A DNA stretch of 9,096 nt, from NCBI GenBank assembly GCA_002378585.1, contig DFSJ01000120.1:1-9096 (forward strand), read 5' to 3'. The position numbers and the translations under genes are program-made. Position 1 is the first letter of the stretch, and each line of letters begins with the position of its first letter. This DNA is from Flavobacteriaceae bacterium UBA3440. GTDB lineage: Bacteria; Bacteroidota; Bacteroidia; Flavobacteriales; Flavobacteriaceae. A model generated the notes under the pieces. It was not told the origin of the DNA. It searched no databases and worked only from the letters and a program-made list of their open reading frames with translations. Of the stretch, positions 6,217 through 9,096 are shown piece after piece.

Positions 6217-7446
6217 TCAAAAATTGGATCCATCCATGTGGCCAGAAGTATATACTGACCACAAAGCTCGGCCCAATGCACGCATAAACGGTAGGCCTAG
6301 CTCCTCGTATTCGTAGTGATCATCATTAAAAATACCGTTTTCATTAACCAGGAGACTAACGGCCATAATACCCTGGTGATCACCTTCTTTGATGTAGGCA
6401 ATATCGGTGAGTGTTCCGTATGCTTGCCCTATTTTGTTGTAGATCCTAATTTTTGGACTCATCTTTCCTTTGAGGTCACCGTACAGGAGAAATTTGTTGT
6501 AGCTGTCCCAGTATCCAAGCTCTTCTGTATATCTGGGGTCGTCAGATTCCAAGGTGTTGCGTCCCATCCAATACAACAAGGTATCCGCATCAGCTCGATT
6601 AAGTCTCCAACGTTGTGCCTCCGTAAATTCTTCAAACCAGACCAATCTTTTTAACATGCCTGCTAGGTCTTCGAGGGGGATGTGGTTCTTATAGGTGAAA
6701 TCCATGGGTTGTTGAATCAACGAATCGCCCAACACGAATCCTTTTCCTTTGTGCAGTCCTTGAATAGGCTCATTTTTAATTGGTTTTTTGGCTTGAATAG
6801 AGGGTTGGTGATACACCAACTGTCCTTGATCAAAAAATTTATATTCCCAGGTGTTCTCGTTATCGGCACCCGTTAAAAATTTGTGGTGTATGAGCGTATT
6901 GGTTAAATCCATTTCATGGAGCCGCTGATTGATCTGATCCCTACCTAGAAAGTCAAACAGATAATTATAGGCATCGTTATCACTGACTAGAAAAATTTCC
7001 TGAATCAGGTTGAGCACAGTTTTTTGCTCTGCGATGAGTTGATTGTTTTTTGGGTCAATCACCTGAAAAGGGGTGTGTTCGTCCAATGAATACCCTTCTG
7101 CCTGAAGCCGACGAATTTTTTCTAGGGCCATAATGGCAATCGGCAATTTCGCCGTACTGGCCGGATAAAAGTAGGTTTGGGGATCAGCCTGAAAGGTAGC
7201 TGTGTCAAAAGTGGGTAGTCCATCAGCGGACACGTGTACTTCAGACCAATATACCTGTAATTCATGGGGAGAATTTGGGTCGGTAAATCGTCTGATCAGG
7301 GTGTCTTCACTTTGAAGCACTTGAGTCAAATTTTGTTGGGCGGTGCGGGTTTGGCCCAAAGCGCCCCATGAAATTAAGCCAAAATAAAGGACCCCAATAA
7401 ATCTGTGGTTCATACTAAAATTATTATTCATGTTGAAAATAGTCAT
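6217..7446 (-). CDS. Secreted class A beta-lactamase-like serine hydrolase
   Basis: This is a predicted exported member of the penicillin-recognising serine hydrolase fold (class A beta-lactamase-like). Residues are numbered here from a GTG at 7452 (411 residues). A signal peptide is visible around 14-33, ending A-L-G before Gln34. The catalytic S-x-x-K is S-T-A-K (99-102) within Y-F-Y-P-A-S-T-A-K-L-P. The S-D-N motif is at 157-159 (L-V-S-D-N-D-A-Y-N). The third motif is K-I-G (340-342) instead of K-T-G. I cannot find a clear E-x-x-L-N carrying the general-base Glu of true class A enzymes. It is also longer than typical beta-lactamases, so antibiotic resistance should not be assumed; a peptidoglycan- or ester-directed role is possible. 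The start is uncertain: GTG at 7452, or ATG at 7446, 7431 or 7413. I give 7446 as the longest ATG form, though 7413 makes the neatest signal peptide. It ends 93 bp before the ABC gene. Confidence 0.85.
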   Translation of the reverse strand: MTIFNMNNNFSMNHRFIGVLYFGLISWGALGQTRTAQQNLTQVLQSEDTLIRRFTDPNSPHELQVYWSEVHVSADGLPTFDTATFQADPQTYFYPASTAKLPIAIMALEKIRRLQAEGYSLDEHTPFQVIDPKNNQLIAEQKTVLNLIQEIFLVSDNDAYNYLFDFLGRDQINQRLHEMDLTNTLIHHKFLTGADNENTWEYKFFDQGQLVYHQPSIQAKKPIKNEPIQGLHKGKGFVLGDSLIQQPMDFTYKNHIPLEDLAGMLKRLVWFEEFTEAQRWRLNRADADTLLYWMGRNTLESDDPRYTEELGYWDSYNKFLLYGDLKGKMSPKIRIYNKIGQAYGTLTDIAYIKEGDHQGIMAVSLLVNENGIFNDDHYEYEELGLPFMRALGRALWSVYTSGHMDGSNF

Positions 7447-7470
7447 TAGCACTGACTTATTCGCTTAGGA

Positions 7471-7500
7471 CAAACACAACTTTTTATATATTTAAACAAA
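7471..7500 (-). promoter_or_regulatory. Candidate promoter for the serine hydrolase gene
   Basis: On the minus strand a TTTG (7500-7497) is followed after an 18-bp A/T-rich spacer by TGTGTTTG (7478-7471). This fits the Bacteroidota -33/-7 arrangement with one mismatch in the -7 box (TG instead of TA). Transcription would start near 7465, shortly before the candidate start codons. Confidence 0.4.
7487..7494 (+). promoter_or_regulatory. Weak candidate -7 element for the dipeptidase gene
   Basis: TATATTTA matches TAnnTTTG in all but the last base and ends 15 bp before the ATG at 7510. No -33 TTTG is seen. It lies within the spacer of the divergent serine hydrolase promoter, so the two promoters would overlap. 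The support is weak and mainly positional. Confidence 0.25.
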
Positions 7501-7509
7501 CGTTTTGTT

Positions 7510-8796
7510 ATGAAATACAACTTATTGATTGCTTCGGGCTTATTGGCCCTTTCCTGCGGAAAAAAAGCAGAACCCACTGCGCCAGAAACTTTGGAAGAAA
7601 TGGCGCAACGCATTCACCGAGAGGCGATTACTATAGATACACACGACGACATCAATGTCGCCAATTTTACCGATTCGATCAATTATACCCAACGCTTGGA
7701 AACCCAAGTCAATCTACCTAAAATGGACGAGGGTGGTTTGGATGTTGCCTGGTTGATTGTCTATACCGGCCAGGGGGAACTTACCCCCGAGGGATACGCG
7801 TCAGGTGCTGAAAATGCGCAGGCCAAATTCGAGGCAATCCACCGTCTGTGCACGGAGTATGCCCCAGAACAAATAGGACTAGCGACCACATCGGCTGAGG
7901 TGCGTGCGTTGCATCAAGCCGGCAAAAAAGCGGCTATGATCGGCGTGGAAAATGCCTATCCTATGGGTGAGGATTTAGGGAATTTTGAAAAATACAGAGA
8001 CTTAGGCGCCCGTTATGTGTCCTTATCCCACAACGGACACAGTCAGTTTTCAGACTCGAACACCGGGGAGCAAGACGGATGGATGCACCAAGGGTTGAGC
8101 GAACTAGGTAAACAGGCAGTGGTGGAAATGAATCGATTGGGATTGATGATCGATGTGTCACACCCATCAAAAGAAGCGATGCGTCAAATGATTCAACTCA
8201 GCAAGGCACCCATCATCGCTTCACATTCGTCGGCACGGGCGTTATGCGATCATTCCAGAAATTTAGACGACGAACAGTTGATGTGGTTAAAAGAAAATGG
8301 TGGGGTGGTGCAGACCGTAGCTTTTTCCAGTTATGTAAATACCGAAAAGCACGAGGCACGCAATGCGTACATGCAACAAATCAGAAAGCAAATTGCCGAT
8401 CAAAAAGGGTACAAGTGGTACGAGCGCAGTCAATTGCGCGAATTGACTCAGGAACAAAGAGAGGCGTTTATGGCTTATTATCCCGAAGTAGCTGCAGAGG
8501 CTGATAAAATAGCTCAGTCCGATCCACAAGCGCCAACGGGGGTTACTGTGGCCGATTTTGTGGATCATATCGATTATATGGTCAAGTTAATCGGGATCGA
8601 CCACGTGGGTATTTCCTCTGACTTTGATGGTGGAGGTGGAGTCCAAGGCTGGAACGATGCTTCACAGACCTACAATGTCACCCTTGAATTGGTTAAAAGG
8701 GGGTATACACAAGAGCAGATCAACAAACTTTGGGGCGAAAATCTACTCAGAGTATTGGATGAAGTACAAGCGGTAAGCGCCAACTGGGGTAGCTAA
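7510..8796 (+). CDS. Membrane dipeptidase, peptidase family M19 (lipoprotein)
   Basis: This is a predicted zinc dipeptidase of the renal dipeptidase family, anchored in the envelope as a lipoprotein and expected to cut dipeptides, including those with a D-residue at the second position. Of its 428 residues, 1-15 are a signal peptide and the lipobox A-L-S-C places the lipidated Cys at 16. By family pattern the binuclear zinc ligands are His45 and Asp47 (I-D-T-H-D-D), Glu147 (I-G-V-E-N), His218 (I-D-V-S-H-P) and His239 (I-A-S-H-S-S-A-R-A). Arg250 (H-S-R-N) and Asp371 (G-I-S-S-D-F-D-G) complete the active site. A Gln/Lys/Glu-rich helical stretch at about 280-345 lies before the last motif. All catalytic residues are present, so it should be active. 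It is divergent from the serine hydrolase and followed after 7 bp by a small secreted-protein gene, probably in the same operon. A peptide-scavenging or wall-peptide role is inferred. Confidence 0.95.
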   Translation: MKYNLLIASGLLALSCGKKAEPTAPETLEEMAQRIHREAITIDTHDDINVANFTDSINYTQRLETQVNLPKMDEGGLDVAWLIVYTGQGELTPEGYASGAENAQAKFEAIHRLCTEYAPEQIGLATTSAEVRALHQAGKKAAMIGVENAYPMGEDLGNFEKYRDLGARYVSLSHNGHSQFSDSNTGEQDGWMHQGLSELGKQAVVEMNRLGLMIDVSHPSKEAMRQMIQLSKAPIIASHSSARALCDHSRNLDDEQLMWLKENGGVVQTVAFSSYVNTEKHEARNAYMQQIRKQIADQKGYKWYERSQLRELTQEQREAFMAYYPEVAAEADKIAQSDPQAPTGVTVADFVDHIDYMVKLIGIDHVGISSDFDGGGGVQGWNDASQTYNVTLELVKRGYTQEQINKLWGENLLRVLDEVQAVSANWGS

Positions 8797-8803
8797 TGGT
8801 AGG

Positions 8804-9096
8804 ATGATGAAAAGTCTATTCGTCTCATTAAGTTGGATTTTTTGCCTGAGTATTTGGGGCCAATCCCCCTTGGGTGCCTGGCAGGCCCAGTCCCAAGACC
8901 CTGAATTAGGCGCTTTGCACGTGGTTTCCATCGTTTCCTCTTCTCACCAAGTCATCACCTGGTACCGACAAGAGAATGGTGCTTTCGTGAGGACTATGGG
9001 AGGATCATGGGAGTTGATGGACGATCGATGGACCCTCACGGTTGAGTTTGATTCAACTCAGAGTGATTTGGTGGGTAGTACTCAAGAGTATACCGT
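8804..9096 (+). CDS. Small secreted protein, N-terminal part (runs off the right edge)
   Basis: An open frame starts at the ATG at 8804 (or the adjacent ATG at 8807) and continues for 97 codons to the window end without a stop. Residues 1-19 form a signal peptide (M-M-K-S-L-F start, hydrophobic core, W-G before Gln20). The mature part begins P-L-G-A-W-Q and is rich in beta-type residues, with F-V-R-T-M-G-G-S-W-E-L (about 64-74) and V-E-F-D-S (about 82-86). The G-A-W opening and G-G-S-W block resemble small lipocalin-like Bacteroidota secreted proteins of unknown function; this is an impression, not a confident family match. A G/A-rich stretch abuts the first ATG. The gene follows the dipeptidase stop by only 7 bp, which suggests co-transcription. 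Its function is unknown. Confidence 0.75.
   Translation, partial: MMKSLFVSLSWIFCLSIWGQSPLGAWQAQSQDPELGALHVVSIVSSSHQVITWYRQENGAFVRTMGGSWELMDDRWTLTVEFDSTQSDLVGSTQEYT

Noticed and set aside
8287..8568. Minus-strand 93-residue open frame inside the dipeptidase gene
   Set aside because: It lies opposite well-conserved M19 coding sequence and has no start context or recognisable product; it is a shadow frame, as are the other short open frames opposite the main genes.
7790..8796. Gln/Lys/Glu-rich stretch (residues about 280-345) as a novel insertion in the dipeptidase
   Set aside because: Bacterial M19 proteins commonly carry a variable charged helical segment between the second His ligand and the final Asp motif, so it is not clearly unusual.

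Overview
The window looks like chromosomal DNA of a Bacteroidota bacterium, probably a free-living or marine Flavobacteriia/Cytophagia-type lineage. Three things point there: several Bacteroidota-style promoter elements (TAnnTTTG) lie just upstream of genes; Shine-Dalgarno sequences are weak or absent; and the gene set is rich in lipoproteins and secreted envelope proteins. I see no tRNA, rRNA, CRISPR array, insertion sequence or phage gene. Coding density is high and no gene-free stretch exceeds about 165 bp.

Layout, left to right. (1) Bases 1-59, minus strand: only the signal peptide of a lipoprotein gene that leaves the window. (2) 222-674, plus: a small PEGA-type lipoprotein. (3) 714-1685, plus: class I mannose-6-phosphate isomerase (manA), preceded by a very close promoter element. 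(4) 6123-1627, minus: a three-gene operon with an ABC exporter, a HlyD-type periplasmic adaptor and a TolC-type outer-membrane channel. The genes are coupled by an 11-bp gap and a 17-bp overlap. The TolC gene runs 59 bp into the 3' end of manA from the opposite strand. (5) 7446-6217, minus: a secreted class A beta-lactamase-like serine hydrolase. (6) 7510-8796, plus: a lipoprotein membrane dipeptidase (peptidase M19), divergent from (5) across a short promoter region. (7) 8804 to the right edge, plus: the start of a small secreted protein following the dipeptidase by 7 bp.

How the genes work together. The ABC/HlyD/TolC genes should form one envelope-spanning export machine, resembling type I secretion or tripartite efflux. 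No substrate gene and no regulator gene is present. A palindrome sits in the promoter region of this operon and could be an operator for a repressor encoded elsewhere.

The most unusual observation concerns the ABC protein. Its reading frame is intact and its Walker A motif is perfect, but the Q-loop, signature (LSGGQ), Walker B, D-loop and H-loop residues are all substituted. If it forms a homodimer, both ATP sites would be catalytically degenerate. This makes it either a pseudo-ATPase, an obligate partner of another ABC subunit, or a divergent family with altered chemistry. The remaining genes are ordinary envelope and sugar metabolism genes.
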